Source: Prostheceraeus crozeri
Lineage: Eukaryota > Platyhelminthes > Polycladida > Euryleptidae
NCBI GenBank assembly: GCA_907163375.1
Contig: CAJQUW010005236.1
Location: forward strand, 1 to 64,000
Length of the DNA: 64,000 nucleotides
Direction: 5' to 3'
Both the position numbers and the translations under genes were made by a program. The notes below the pieces were generated by a model that worked only from the letters and a program-made list of their open reading frames with translations, had not been told where the DNA came from and did no database searches. Shown here piece by piece: positions 51,765 through 64,000 of this stretch; within the stretch, counting starts at the first letter, position 1; every line of letters begins with the position of its first letter.

Positions 51765-52250
51765 GACTTCAAAGGGTAGCTGTGAATAATTTTTACTCTT
51801 CGTGGGAGTCTGTATCTAGTGGAGTTCCTCAGGGTAGCGTTTTGTCACCCATTCTGTTTGCTATGACTATTGATGACTTGAAATCTGTGTTCTAATGCGA
51901 AAGTCATCAGGTATGCAGACGACGTTTTAATCTTACATTTTAAAAGAGATTCCATCGATGAAGATCATCAAATGGTCTTCATTGATTAATCTTCCTGTCA
52001 ATATTACTAAGTGCATTGTCATGAATGTTGTTACTAGAGAGAATCTAACTTAAAATCCTATGATGAAAGATGGGTCGATTCCCAAGGAAGTTGACAAGAT
52101 CAATTTTTGAGTAGTTACATCTCATCTAACCTGAAGTGGCACTCTCATGTCGACTATATTTACAAAAAAAAGCATGTAAACGTTTGTTTAAAATACGGAA
52201 TTTGTGGAATGCGGGTCAGTGGATGGAATAGCTAGTTGTAATTGGTATAA
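51765..52250 (+). pseudogene. LINE reverse transcriptase fragment
   Basis: The open part reads [20 protein letters not shown] then [21 protein letters not shown] and stops at 51895. A frame change then gives IRYADDVLILHFKRD, with the YADD box near 51914-51925. Remnants of SSNLKWHSHVDY and CKRLFK-like text follow to about 52210. It covers RT motifs B to E. The order and the ILHF word match the LINE at 22.2-27.5 kb, so it is a second, shorter and more decayed copy of a related family. The endonuclease and 3' tail are absent. Confidence 0.75.
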
Positions 52251-55200
52251 TCTTAGAACGACGTCAGTTACACATATGGTGAAGGAGATTGAATATTGTT
52301 TTTGAAATTTGCTGTCGATTTTCATAGTCAAAATGATTGAATATCTAAGGCATATTCGTACATGTATTATGGCATGATGATAGATGAAATTGAAAATCTT
52401 AATTAAATAAATTTTGAGAATAAAAATCAGAATTTTTTTCTAGATTTGCAATGCTGGGTGTTAGTTAAATCTATTCTCTTCTCACAGAAAGTTTCCTTGG
52501 GCTCTTGTACCTCTAATTGAAAAAGGTTTAAATTCATTGGATGATTACATTGTAATAGAGGAGTAAGAAGTCTGCCTAAGGCAAAAAGGTATGCAGGATC
52601 CGTTAAGTGCAATGTCATATTCTTATTAATAAAACGAATATTCGGGAGTAAAAATAACAATATTTTTATCGTGATTTTTTTCTTATCTTTAATCATCGGT
52701 TGATATTACCTAGAAACAATTATCGATATTCTTATTAATTCGTCATGAAGCATAGAATCAAAAATTATTGATTTTCAATACAATGTCGATCGGACCGTGA
52801 TGAAGACCGATTCAATGCTTGCACAATGCCATCAATCTAAATTTACAGTTAACTGTATATATCATAGCTTTCCAAGTAATTGCCTGTTTCTTTAGAAAAG
52901 TTATCCCTCTAAAGAAATTTTCCTCCTACTACTCTTACTCACCTCAGACGGACTACAGTGCAACTATCGTCACTAGCCTTTGATAAAACTAAGAATTATC
53001 AACAAACGGTAAAAAATAATCCTAACTTTTAACTCTTAGAAAGGTATTTTCATGATAATTCAAAAGGTCTGATTTATTGATAGATTTTGAAATTTCAATT
53101 GTTTCGGATGTAATTAGTGACGAAATCGTTTGTTACGAGTCAGTCAGAAAAATCAGCAAAAAATAATGTATCGATGTTTACTCTTAGACTGAATTCAAAT
53201 TTCAGAAATCTGTTCCGAAAGATAATTCTCTCTATATCGGGTTGAGAAGTGAAACCTAAGTATCTAACGACGCAAATTGTAATACAATAAATTGTAATGA
53301 ATATATTCAGTCGCATCTTCGTCAAATTACTTGATTAATGAAATGGATTTCCTACTCTCGTTCGATTTATTACTCTACCACAGACATCAATTATTGTTTG
53401 TCGCGAGATGATGATGCATAAACAGAACAATTATGAAATAGTAGCACAATTATATTTCCCGGTACAATGTAGCGAGGAGAGAGGCTCAAATTGCAGGTCA
53501 ATTAATGACTGTAATTATATGTCAGGCCTGAAGCATGCATGTTACGTTTAATTGTTGCAGCATGTTAAATGATAAACCGTGAAGAATATTTCAATCATTC
53601 AACATAATGAAATATTAGAGATCTGATCTGCGCTATCAGTTCACCAGTCACATATCTTCACAGTTTGGGCGAGCGTAGACTGGCGTGCAAAATTGCAATC
53701 GATGTAGATTTCGTATTATGACACTGTCATCGACAAGGATTATCCCATTTGTTTTCAGAAATTCCTATCTCTAGTGATTATTCTGTTGCACGTTCTTTCC
53801 CCTTGGTAGTTCATGCACCCTCGATGTAGTCATAGAAAGTTTCAACGATAGACACTCGACACAGATTGATATCTTTTTAGGACACTCCTGTTCATTAATT
53901 CTAATAAAGGTTTTGCGTGAAATTTTGAGATTCAGGAGAATCAAATTGACTCCCTCTTGGTGAGAAAGTGTTATTCTTCATCCATGACGAAAAAGTTTCA
54001 AGTTGCAGTTGCCATTATTTCGACCACTCATTCATAGAAAGAGCACGTCGTTAGATAAATGCATGGTGGGAAGGCGTAAGAAGATACGTTGTGAGTGTTG
54101 CAAAGAACTTGCAGTTGTCAACATATTGTTATTATCTGTGTTATTGTTAAAGGGATACGCAAGAAGATATTGTTGCGAAAACTAAACGAGAAATTTTGAA
54201 ACAAGTTATTAGAAGTTGACGTTGGATTTGTTGTAACTAATTACTAGAAATGTTGAGACTCTCGTGATTTCTGTCTTTCTCTTTTTCAAAACTAGTTGAT
54301 TCAGTGGACACGAAACTCAGAAAAAAAATCATAGATTAACAAGTGTTTTATGGCAAAAATTCCATTAAGCTTGAGCATCTTTCCTGAATATCGTGATGCT
54401 AAACTACATGAGTAAAGTCGTCTTCCAAACTATTAAAACCTCGCATGGAAAATATTTGCAAACTCTGGATAATGAACAAACAATCACTCGTGGAGGAATT
54501 CTTTTCTCTATTTTTTCCTAAGTGCAATAATAGGGATCGACCGGGTGCCCAGGTCCGGGCGACGGTCTGGCTGCGATTTTGGCCCTTGTCAGCAGCACTT
54601 AACGATGATAGCATGCAATTATTACCAGTAGACAAGTTTTCAATATGAATCAAATGACTTCTTTGTGGGCAAAAGCAGGGGTGCGATTAGGACATGTTTA
54701 CCCGACAGTGGTCCTATGCCGCGTTTATCCTGACGTTTATGCGCAAAAGGGATAAAAAATGAAATCGCTGCATAAATTGAATTTTTGATGATTTTGTCTA
54801 GTTTATTCACTTCTAGAAATTGAACTTGATCTGATTTACTGCTTCTATTTTCAGAGCATCATGAAGCTTGACGAGGTATAGCAAGCACTTCTTATGTGTA
54901 ATACCAACGGTAGTGACAAAAACATAGGACATTGACTACCTCAATTATGTGATATAATTCAGATCAGAATCAACGTATCCAAATACACGTTCAGTCTGCA
55001 TGTATGTTAATACAATCATTTCATTCTTCTTTCAAGCAGTCACAATTCATGAGATAGCGATAGTTAGAAATCAAAAAAGAAGGAAACAGAACAGCCAACT
55101 CTTTGCAAGTTTCTACAGGTTCTCTCACCTTTGTATTTCCAATACAACTATTACAAAGGATTCAACAAGTCTTTCCTAGTGCAAGTGGTGCTTTGCAAAA

Positions 55201-58200
55201 GTCATTACAATAGTAACACAACGCACCAGTATGAGTTACTGAATAATACACTGCTGCAAACAACGTCTGATCGATAACTGCATGTAAGCACTTGTTTCTG
55301 ATTGGTTGTTGAATTGACTGTATCTATCCAAAGCGGGCAGAACTTCGGGTGTTTGTTCCTTAAGGGAGCTTGAGTGGTTGCACTTAAGGTATGACTTTAA
55401 GCTGATTTGACAACGTAGATATCTTCAAAGACAGAACGAAGCATGTTGTCTATTTAGAAAAAGCAGACTGAATCTTTGCATTTTTATGCTACTGAGTGAA
55501 ATGTGAACAAGTGCAAAGGTTCAGCCTGTCATTTCATATTGTAAAAGCTGTTCCTGATTTTTTTAGTAGCTCATGTGGGCGGATTGAGATGATTTTTTAT
55601 GCCAACCCATGCTAGGATGGAATTTGACCGCATTTCGTTTAGAACAATAGAAGCGTGAGGAATTTTTAGATTGATGTTGGCTTTGTCTGAATGAGCGCAC
55701 TTCTGAGTTAACCTATGTTGGGATGAACTTGACCCTCTGATGAAGTTTGGTGGCGGTGGGAAGAGCAATAAGGAAATGCGAGTTATCAGTTGAATCGCTC
55801 GGAAAAATGAAGACTTGATGCTATCGAAATTTTTCTTCAAGATTTTTCCGAGCAAAAATAATTTTGTATATTTTTACTTGATGCCATTCACCCAACTTTT
55901 CTGACCGTTACCTTTCTCCGCATCTTCGCATGATCTCTTGTGCCAAGTTAGCGTTAACGGTATCACATGCAAAGGCGAAGTGGATAATAGAGCTCCATTA
56001 TGTCATCTTAGTAGGAAAATGTCGGCTGAGTTCTGAAATTTGAACTAACGATGATTTTTAACTTTTTCAGCTAATTATCAAAATTGTTGAATTGCGCTGT
56101 TTTATACTAGAATTAATGCCCATTTTTGTCACTATTGAGTCATGAGTCACAATTTGGTCACTGTTATGACCGATTTTAGTACACAACCCTGAAGCTCACA
56201 GATGAACAACTACAGTCACATGAGTCTAAACCAGGAATACCATGTTTTGCCAATTAAATCGCTAAGTTTCCTGTCGCTGTTTAGAACGAATTCATGTGTT
56301 TGGCCCGTGTCTTGAACATCATTTTGAATTTCAAAATGTGACATTTTTCACCATAACTGATGGATGGCAATAATAATGGATGATCCAATACCGCCTTTGC
56401 TGTTGAACTCAGGTAACAAATATATGAAGTCCTTCATAAAAACGTGAACGCTTTGACCCAAGGATTCCTTTTCATTGCGAAATTGTATTCAATCGTGCAA
56501 TCTATGTAACGACCACCAAATGAGCTGTCAGCTTAGGTGGTCTTCGCCTCAAATCAAAGCGAACACAACTTGAAATTGAAAAAGTTTTCAGTCAACATGG
56601 CATTTTCACTGTATGATTTACTTGCATATTTTGTCTTCTTCACACTATTCACCAATGAATCATGTCATGTATTAGTTCAGTATTAAGGCGCGATATGGAA
56701 TTGAGCAATTAAGTTCACAAAGGTGGGGAAATACAGATCAAAGTAATTTCACCTGTAGCAAGTTTCATTTTTACATTAACATTATGAAAGTAAACAGTGC
56801 AATTATGCAAATAACGAAACAATTTGTCAAGAACAGTATCTGATTTATCTATGCAATCGCACCCACTGAAGGAAGGAGAACAAGTCGTGTCCACCATTTC
56901 CTAAGATAAAAACTGATTATTTGTCAATGGAGATGGAAATGGAGAGCCTCTCTTTTTCTTTTCAATAAACATGCTGTTGGCTGACGAGCTACAATTGGAG
57001 GCAATTTCATTGCATCAAGCGATATTAGTGTTTATTGCACTCAATGATGCGTAGAGATATGAGAGCGCCTCTGTTGGTGAAGTGAAAATGTCTTTTTCTA
57101 GCAATATGAACGGAACTTGTAAAGAAAGATTTAAATAGCATTTTAATGAAAGAAAATATATTTGACTTTATTTTCTTAAATTAAAATGAAAATATCTTGG
57201 TCGGCCATTATTTTCTCAGAAATACACAGACGTGGGAGACGGGGAGAAAAACAAGAAATTCTGTGTTTGAGATGTGCTGTTATACACTCTCTATTTTTTA
57301 TTCGATATTTTTCCATTGTAACCCAGCACCATCTGCTTCGATCGTTCTATGATCCTTGTCATGTCAACCTTTCATACTTGCTTCTGGTATGCGATGACAT
57401 GTTTACTTCACACTCACCTTTCATCATTTCTATGTCATCCATCCAGCTTGCTCAATTTTTCAAACCTAACTCCGACTTTGTGTGCAATGTTGTACTTGGC
57501 TGTACTTGTAATTGCATGTGACAGTAATATCTTTGATTCTTTGCGAACACAAAAAGCCTTATTTCACTTTTTATATATAATTCCTATTCCTTCAAAATAA
57601 GAAAATGTAAATAATAGGAACAAAATATGATTTTGTTGCAATTACTTTTGTTATTGTTTGTATTAGGTTGATATCACCTTGCCTACTTGCGAGTATTATT
57701 ATTATCCTTCAGCATATTCATACTTTTATTCTTTTCATCGAAGAAGGTGTGAAGCCATGTACTATTATGCTTTGTGATGGAGTAACATCGTTCAGTAGCA
57801 GCCCTCATCAGGTTAGAGAAACTTTTCCTATAGTGAAAGCAGTAGTAAATTCCCATGCTACCAGACCGGAAACCTGGATCTTTGTGATTTCGATGGCTAA
57901 CATAAGTCGCTATCCATCGCTGTTTATGTGATAGTCTCTCTAATCAGCTAATATTTATGTGGACAAAGAATAAAACAAGGTTTTGAATTTTTTGAGATGT
58001 CGCGATTGAGTGGAAGCGATGAGGTCATCAAAAGAAATTTTTGTCAACAAATTGACAATGTAAGCCTGAAAATTCTAGATGTAAAAGAACATCGAATCAA
58101 ATACTTAGAGTAAAGACGAACCAGCTACAAAGGACTCCGGAAACTACGCTATCTTTATTTCAATTCTCAAGTTGTTTTTTATATGGTTGGTTGGTCGTTG

Positions 58201-58963
58201 CTTTTTGAGAGGCACAGAAACTTTAATCTGATGTCTAAATTTAAGCAATGTTATAGCTGCTCACCTTGAAAATCAATGCAGTTAAATGACAGTAACAGAA
58301 CAAAGCAACAAATAAAAATGAGCGATTTTTTGCAAGATGCAAAGCAGTGTGCAACGACTTACTACGCTTGTCTTTTCGTAACTTCTTCCTTTTATCTCAT
58401 TACCGATGTTAAGCATTAATAACGGCTGAGACACGTTTCCTCTATGTAACATTATCGATGATTAACAGCGCCTGAATGGCGTCAAAATTTGTGTGAATTT
58501 GCATTTAGAACTCAAGCATGACTTTGTAAGTGGAATTATTACATAATGAGTTGCATCCTCAGACGTGGGAACAGACCTGTTTCATCCAATGTCGGGAATC
58601 ATCAACAGGTCTTCAACTTCTTCAGCATCATCGCAACTCTGTTTTTGACAAGCAATCATACCCGGATTAAACTTGATTACACATGATTGCCATGTATAGA
58701 TTGTATATGTTCCCTAGTATTTTTTTGGTTATACTCTGACTGTTGGCATTCTGCCTAACATGGCTTATTTTGCAAAAGTAATCGTTATAATTTACTGTTA
58801 CCAATTACGACATCTGGTATCGGATAAAATAAAGACCAGATATCAAATGACCGGAAAATTATGCCGGATAGTCCGCTAGTATGGTGTTATTTGCTCCTCA
58901 TTTTACGATTCCTTTCATGATGTAGGCCTACTTCAAACTTCAGCATTTTGAATAATGTATTAA
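52251..58963. other. Long tract without recognisable genes
   Basis: Nearly 7 kb of AT-rich sequence. The frames at 54399-54653, 55571-55855, 57186-57600 and 57668-57931 were read and none shows a known domain. No terminal repeats or SINE heads were noticed. Confidence 0.45.
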
Positions 58964-59329
58964 TTGATTGACCTCGCTTATATGCATGTGTCTGATTTAG
59001 AACTTAAGAAAAATTTTAATCTATGCCATGAACTTAGGATAATAATTGGAGATCAATTGGAAATCAGACGCATTGTTAAATTTGATAATAATATTGTAAA
59101 TAGATATTCAACCGATGCTTTTTGGATCAAGTCCGACAAAGGTCTTCCCTTTATGGACATAAGCATAAGACTTAAATATACAGACCTACAATTATGCTCA
59201 TTTGTAATTAAACATACTTTGCTTGACTTGATTCGAAGCTCGAAAGAATTTTCTCGTCATCATGCTCTCCAACTCATGTATTCAACAGTCACTCAATTTC
59301 CTGCGTTTCTATGGCTAATTAGAATTTGA
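58964..59329 (+). pseudogene. Possible hAT transposase C-terminal remnant
   Basis: The frame of about 120 residues reads ...LEIRRIVKFDNNIV..., STDAFWIKSDKGLPFMDISI and KYTDLQLCSF. The spacing resembles the SCAND3/ZBED-like hAT C-terminus (L..D..LK..F....L..FWI.....P.L...A......TTYLCE..FS), but the final CE..FS is not legible. No terminal repeats were found around it. It is the longest open frame in the right third of the window. Moderate to low confidence. Confidence 0.35.
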
Positions 59330-62300
59330 TTAATATTCGAATTTTCAATACTATTCCATCAATCTTCTGCCATCTGAGTGAATATACGAGACTTCTCTGG
59401 TATTAAAAACGTGTGCAAAAATTAAAATAGCACAGTAAATAATTTCATGAGCAATACGGAATATCGTATAATTGCTTGATTTAGAAAAATAAATTTAATT
59501 GATATTTCATTTGATTGTGTACTAAATTATTCTCATGCAATGTCCTATAATCATGCTTGTGGTTAATATCAAGAAGGAATATGACAAATATTCGACTGCA
59601 CTTGACTGATAATTGAATATCGATATTCAAGATTTAGAAATTGAAGAACGATTGCAATTATGCTAAATATTTGGAATATTGAGCTACTAATGCCATACAC
59701 GTAGTTAAGTGAAGGAAACATTGAATTACAGATATCCGGTATCCGACGATATATTCCAGTAGGCTACAACACTAATAATTCAATCATTAATTACGACGAC
59801 CAAACAGCTGTCTAAGACGGAATATCACAAGTTTGTCAAGATATTTTCACTAAAGTATCCAAGAAAATTCATTTACCATGCACATTTATGTTTTGCAATA
59901 TCGTGAGTCAGAAATTCTGACTCAACCGTTGTGTAAACGTATTTTATGAATTTCCAGGACCAATAAGCAAGTTAAATTGCAAGAATTATCACTGCAATAT
60001 TGATTTTTGCTTTCAGATGACTTATTTGTTACTCTTTTAGATTGATGCGGCACTTCTAAAGCATTTGTACGTTCGACTGTCACTTGTGTGATCCGATTTC
60101 AGAAAGATCTTTACTTTGACAAAGGTTTTACATCCCATAACAAGAGAGAAGAAAATGTCGCAACTGATTCTTTTTCTCAAAGATTGATATCCAAGTTTGA
60201 CAGCATGTAGCACGTTGAATGAAGCTTAATGTCATTTCACCAGAAAATTGTGTTTTGGATTAGTGTTCGGCTGAGTATTCACATGCTCTCCCTTTCGACA
60301 AATTCCGTTTTCGCCACATTCTTTGAATCCCAATTCCCTCTGAAGATCTTCCGCTGGATGGATCGCTCTCTTGATCGCCGACCCGCATGCCGTCACAATC
60401 TGCATGAGTCCCAAGATAGGCAAATGAATAGGAGCACTGTAATATTTATTTCAACGAAAGTGCGTTACAACAGCTATTAAACTCAATCATGCGTCGAGCT
60501 TGCAAATTATGGGGAATACGACAACTTCTTTTAATTTTCATTCCTTAAATCTTACTAACGCATGGGGAAATGCATCATCGTAATCGCATCATTATATTTT
60601 CTATGATATTATATCTGACGGGAACAGGTGCTTTCAGCGAGCTGTGGTTGCTAATAAACCTAGGGTAGAAAGCCCTTGGGTATTACGTGGTTAATGCGTG
60701 CTCTCAAAGTTTTATATCGCTTGTAGAATTTTCGCGGTTATAAAAATTGTAGTAATTTTTTTTACATTAGATGAATTTTATCATTTAATGTTTTGCTATT
60801 TGTTTTCAATTGCATTGATTTTAATTTGTATTTGATCAGCATTGGAGACAGAGGATGAAATGGATTGCCTTCGCTGGTGATTTCATTTTGCGATAATGAA
60901 ATTAAGCCAATTTGCTCAAACTAGAAATTATTATTTAATGCCAGATCAGCACACGATGAGAATCAAAACTTATGACATTGATTGACGCTGTTATGTTCTG
61001 TTGCCTCAATGAGACCGGGTTTCCTCAATCCTCACTGTCCACTCCCCTGCATCTATAAGTTGCGGTATGTGATTAGAGCCAACCATGGCTAACTACTGGA
61101 TGCTGCTTCAAAGCGAGTTAAGTTTTAACCACCGTTAGGGCGGACAGCGTTCACATATTGTATGCAGCTACTATCTAGCGTATGAAATTGATTCTAGCCA
61201 AGGATTTGCGCAGTTTGTACTATTATTAGTCGCATCACTTAATGCTACGTCTCCTCAAAATTTCATTGAACAAAAGTTAAAGACTCGAATGGAAGACGAA
61301 CTATAACCTAAATCGAAGTATTGCTTAAAACTGTCAGTGGAAATGCACGACGCTTCGAATGTCTTAAACATGGGCTTTGTTCATGATAATTGTGAAATTT
61401 GCTGATGATTTGTCAAATTTCGTATGGGCTGATTATTTGAAGACATTTTATTCTGCGATTTTGTGAGAATCGCAGAACATGGGCACTTTTACTGAATTGA
61501 TGTTTTTAAGTCGTTCTTATTCGTAGACTAATCACAGTTTCATTATAATTTCAAGCAGTTATTTTTCATGAATGAGCGTTTTTAGTCAACCCAAAACTTT
61601 TTCTTCAAACTGCTGCTAAGTTTAATAGATAACTGAAATTTTATCAATGATTTCTGTGAAATTAACTTAAGGCGATGATTAATCCTATGTTTGTAAGTTG
61701 AACTGAGAATTCTGTGTCTTCATAAATGATCAATTATTCATGAATATTGAGACATTGACTGTAATTCGCAATTTTCATAGGCTTGCGTAGGAGTTGCATT
61801 AAGATTATTGTTCATAATCAGTTGAAGTCAATATAGGCCCTCGAACATTTTGTAGGACATTTACGATTTCTTTCCTCCGTCGAACTTATTTTAGAGTCAA
61901 GAAGTTCATCAAGTATCAAAACTTATAATGAAGAATGAAGTTTTCGATATTTGCAAGGAGATGAATCTCTGTCAAGTTGGGATTTGCTCCAAAATATCAA
62001 ACTTTCAATTTCAATAATGATACAAGCCGAGCAACGCTTCCTTTGCTGACGTATGTCTCCGAGACATTGACTTTCTAAAAACAGTCGACATTATCTCCAC
62101 ATAAAAGTGATCAGCTTGAAGAAAAGCAAGGAAATTCGGCGCTCTTCAAAATGTTGGTTTTATTTTGAACTGATACGTATGTGACTAAATGTCTCCCGCA
62201 ATGTGTATCTGTGAAGCTTCGATGTGATAGTCTCTTATCAACTCAGCACTCTTTTTACCTCAACAATCTTGCTATAATTATGACACCGAGTTATTCAGGC

Positions 62301-62961
62301 CAATATATCTTGTTAGTTATTAAAAAGTGCTGTTAGTTCTTCACCTTTTTTGCCATGTTTAGAGCAGTAATGATGTTTTTCGAAATAAGTATTTTTCTGA
62401 ATCTTACTAAACTGAGTCAGAGTACGAAATGATATTGAATTGGATGTGATATCGCATGTTGATTATATAAATATATATATTTATAATACCTATACTCCTA
62501 TATTTACAAAGTCCGGAATTTGAATCAAATCACTCTAATACTGCTATGTCAAATTTATGTACTCAATCATCAGTCCTGATTGGCCTATTGAAGATTCAAA
62601 TTGGAGAAATAATAGGAATGTAGTAAATTATTTCGTGCATAGACATCCACAGGCACGTGACCAATTATTTTAACTTGATAAGGTAGACGAACACTTACAG
62701 GGGAGAAGTCTTTTTTTGTCTGGTGGATATACAGCAGAGGGAAATTCAATCCCGCAAGCCAACTTTGAAGGTTTAACATAGTACATTGATGATTTATCTC
62801 CACAGGAAGACTAGTTCCGTGATTTACTAAATGTTATCTGTGATAGTTATCTTGATAAAAGAGGTATATCATAAGTTATATTTAGCTATAACTTCAAATG
62901 AATAAGTGCTGGCGAATAAGGCAATTGCTCATAACACTTAATCTATTCAACACTTAATAAC
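59330..62961. other. Long tract without recognisable genes
   Basis: AT-rich. 60229-60480 (+) and 62585-62803 (-) are open but unassigned. A short AT dinucleotide run lies near 62464-62482. Confidence 0.45.
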
Positions 62962-63413
62962 ATATGGGATGAACAGTTGGCAGCTGATAAAAAAATCGTA
63001 TTCATAGGTGGCAAAAATAACCGGCTATCTCATTATCGTAGAGAAAAATGGATTTCCACAGCGAAGGATAGTCATTCTGTTTCGAGCAATTTAGAACTAT
63101 GCCGTTTTTAAAGCAACATGAAAATATATCTAAACTTTGGCATAGACTGCAACGATATTGATATCATCCTGAAATTTAGAACAAAAAAACATCATATACT
63201 TGGCGCTGTTGCAGGAAGTTATGATAATAGATTGAAGTATGGAGAACGTCTCTATGAGCTATCTATTGATTAAAAAGTGGAAACTTTACATCACTTTATG
63301 ATTGAATATTCCGCCTATAAGAAAGTACGACAAGAAGTAGCACCAGTGTTATGTTATTGCAACAGTATAACTGAGTTTCATGAATTAATGAATAGGCTGA
63401 CTCCAAAAATATA
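62962..63413 (+). pseudogene. C-terminal fragment of a LINE ORF2
   Basis: About 150 codons stay in one frame with only two stops (63109-63111 and 63271-63273 region). Legible blocks are WDEQLAADKKI, DIDIILKFRTKKHHILGAV, GSYDNRLKYGERLYEL, then ETLHHFMIEYSAYKKVRQEV and FHELMNRLTPK. This is the LINE C-terminal pattern KxRTxxHxLPxxxGRYxN..R.CxLC......ETxxHFLxxCPxYxxxR, though the zinc-knuckle Cys residues are replaced here. Upstream RT is missing, as in 5'-truncated LINE copies. Confidence 0.65.
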
Positions 63414-63623
63414 AAAACCATCGCTAAATTTCTTCAGAAAGCTAGCAACATGCGATCGATATCCTAAGAAAATAACTAATACACAAAAAGGATAAGTGGT
63501 TCATTCCCCTCCCCTTCCCTGATTACAATTTTATTTTTCTATTGACCGCACGCACTCTTTTCCACCAATGTGTTCCATTATGTTTAAATGCACAATATGC
63601 CCAATATTGTGCCCAAAATATAA

Positions 63624-63799
63624 ATGAATCAATGATGTGAAAAAAATCAGTTTTCTCTCCCGAGTAATTTAATGCCACTAAATAATTACGAATAAAAAAT
63701 ATGGACATGGCTGTGTACATATTTTTTATTCGTAATTATTTAGTGGCATTAAATTACTCGGGAGAGAAAACTGATTTTTTTTCACATCATTGATTCATT
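63624..63799. repeat. 80-bp near-perfect inverted repeat, 14-bp spacer
   Basis: The left arm 63624-63703 and right arm 63718-63799 are complements apart from a one-base length change in an A/T run (seven A against eight T). The spacer is GACATGGCTGTGTA. No target duplication was found. It is either a very young foldback or an artefact of sequencing or assembly. Confidence 0.9.
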
Positions 63800-64000
63800 A
63801 TGGTCCTCCCGCCTTCAGCCATCTCTTACAAAATATAAATGTCCAATATGTTTTAATTTGGAAATGAGCATTTATTGACTTATTTCCCGAATTTAATTTG
63901 GTCGTAGAAAGATGTCTTTCTCCTAGCATCATATTGCACATCGCTATTTCAGTTGATGATGATCATCATCAGCCGTTCATTTTAATATGGTTGTTTTCAA

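Noticed and set aside
63955-63970. 16-bp palindrome GATGATGATCATCATC
   Set aside because: A simple trinucleotide repeat meeting its complement; expected by chance in such sequence.

Overview
The window is AT-rich animal DNA in which almost nothing is host coding sequence. It looks like the inside of very large introns in a transposon-rich invertebrate genome, possibly an aquatic arthropod. That guess rests on the mix of elements (hAT, piggyBac, a Penelope-like element, CR1/L2/Jockey-type LINEs, several tRNA-headed SINEs) and on scattered TAGGCCTA motifs; the species cannot be fixed from the sequence.

The one host exon I recognise is at 40025-40164 (+). It has a good 3' splice site and a good 5' splice site and encodes the U1-like C2H2 zinc finger of a ZFR / Zn72D-type RNA-binding protein. 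No neighbouring exon of that gene was recognised, so I infer that much of the 64 kb is intron of this gene or intergenic.

Layout. 0.5-2.6 kb: a MITE fragment, two tRNA-like SINE heads and one copy of a dispersed repeat. 4.8-6.2 kb: a decayed piggyBac transposase piece near inverted and direct GTAGCG..CGTTAC motifs. 6.45-7.13 kb: the 3' end of a Penelope-like element with its GIY-YIG endonuclease and a hammerhead-ribozyme-like motif. 13.7-17.1 kb: an almost full-length hAT-like transposon with terminal inverted repeats, a target-site duplication and a transposase carrying three breaks. 17.6-18.2 kb: a hAT-type MITE. 22.2-27.5 kb: a LINE with endonuclease and reverse transcriptase, split by a 2.2-kb inverted-repeat element inserted inside the RT domain. 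28-33 kb: two SINE families, a 56-bp tandem duplication and a hAT deletion derivative with an exact 8-bp TSD and an intact BED finger. 36.6-37.6 kb: a diverged inverted duplication enclosing a 113-bp foldback. 38.5-49 kb: SINEs, the ZFR exon and a diverged duplication. 51.3-52.3 kb: a coiled-coil ORF and an RT fragment. 59 kb: a weak hAT C-terminal remnant. 63-63.8 kb: a LINE 3'-terminal coding fragment and an 80-bp near-perfect inverted repeat.

No rRNA, CRISPR, convincing intact tRNA gene, LTR retroelement or Polinton was seen. The parts do not form a shared pathway; the coherent story is layered transposon insertion around a single conserved exon. The most interesting items are the hammerhead-like motif in the Penelope remnant, the pair of CAGGCCT-ended elements with matching subterminal iterons, the repeat shared between 1.8 kb and 24.7 kb, and the two inverted duplications.
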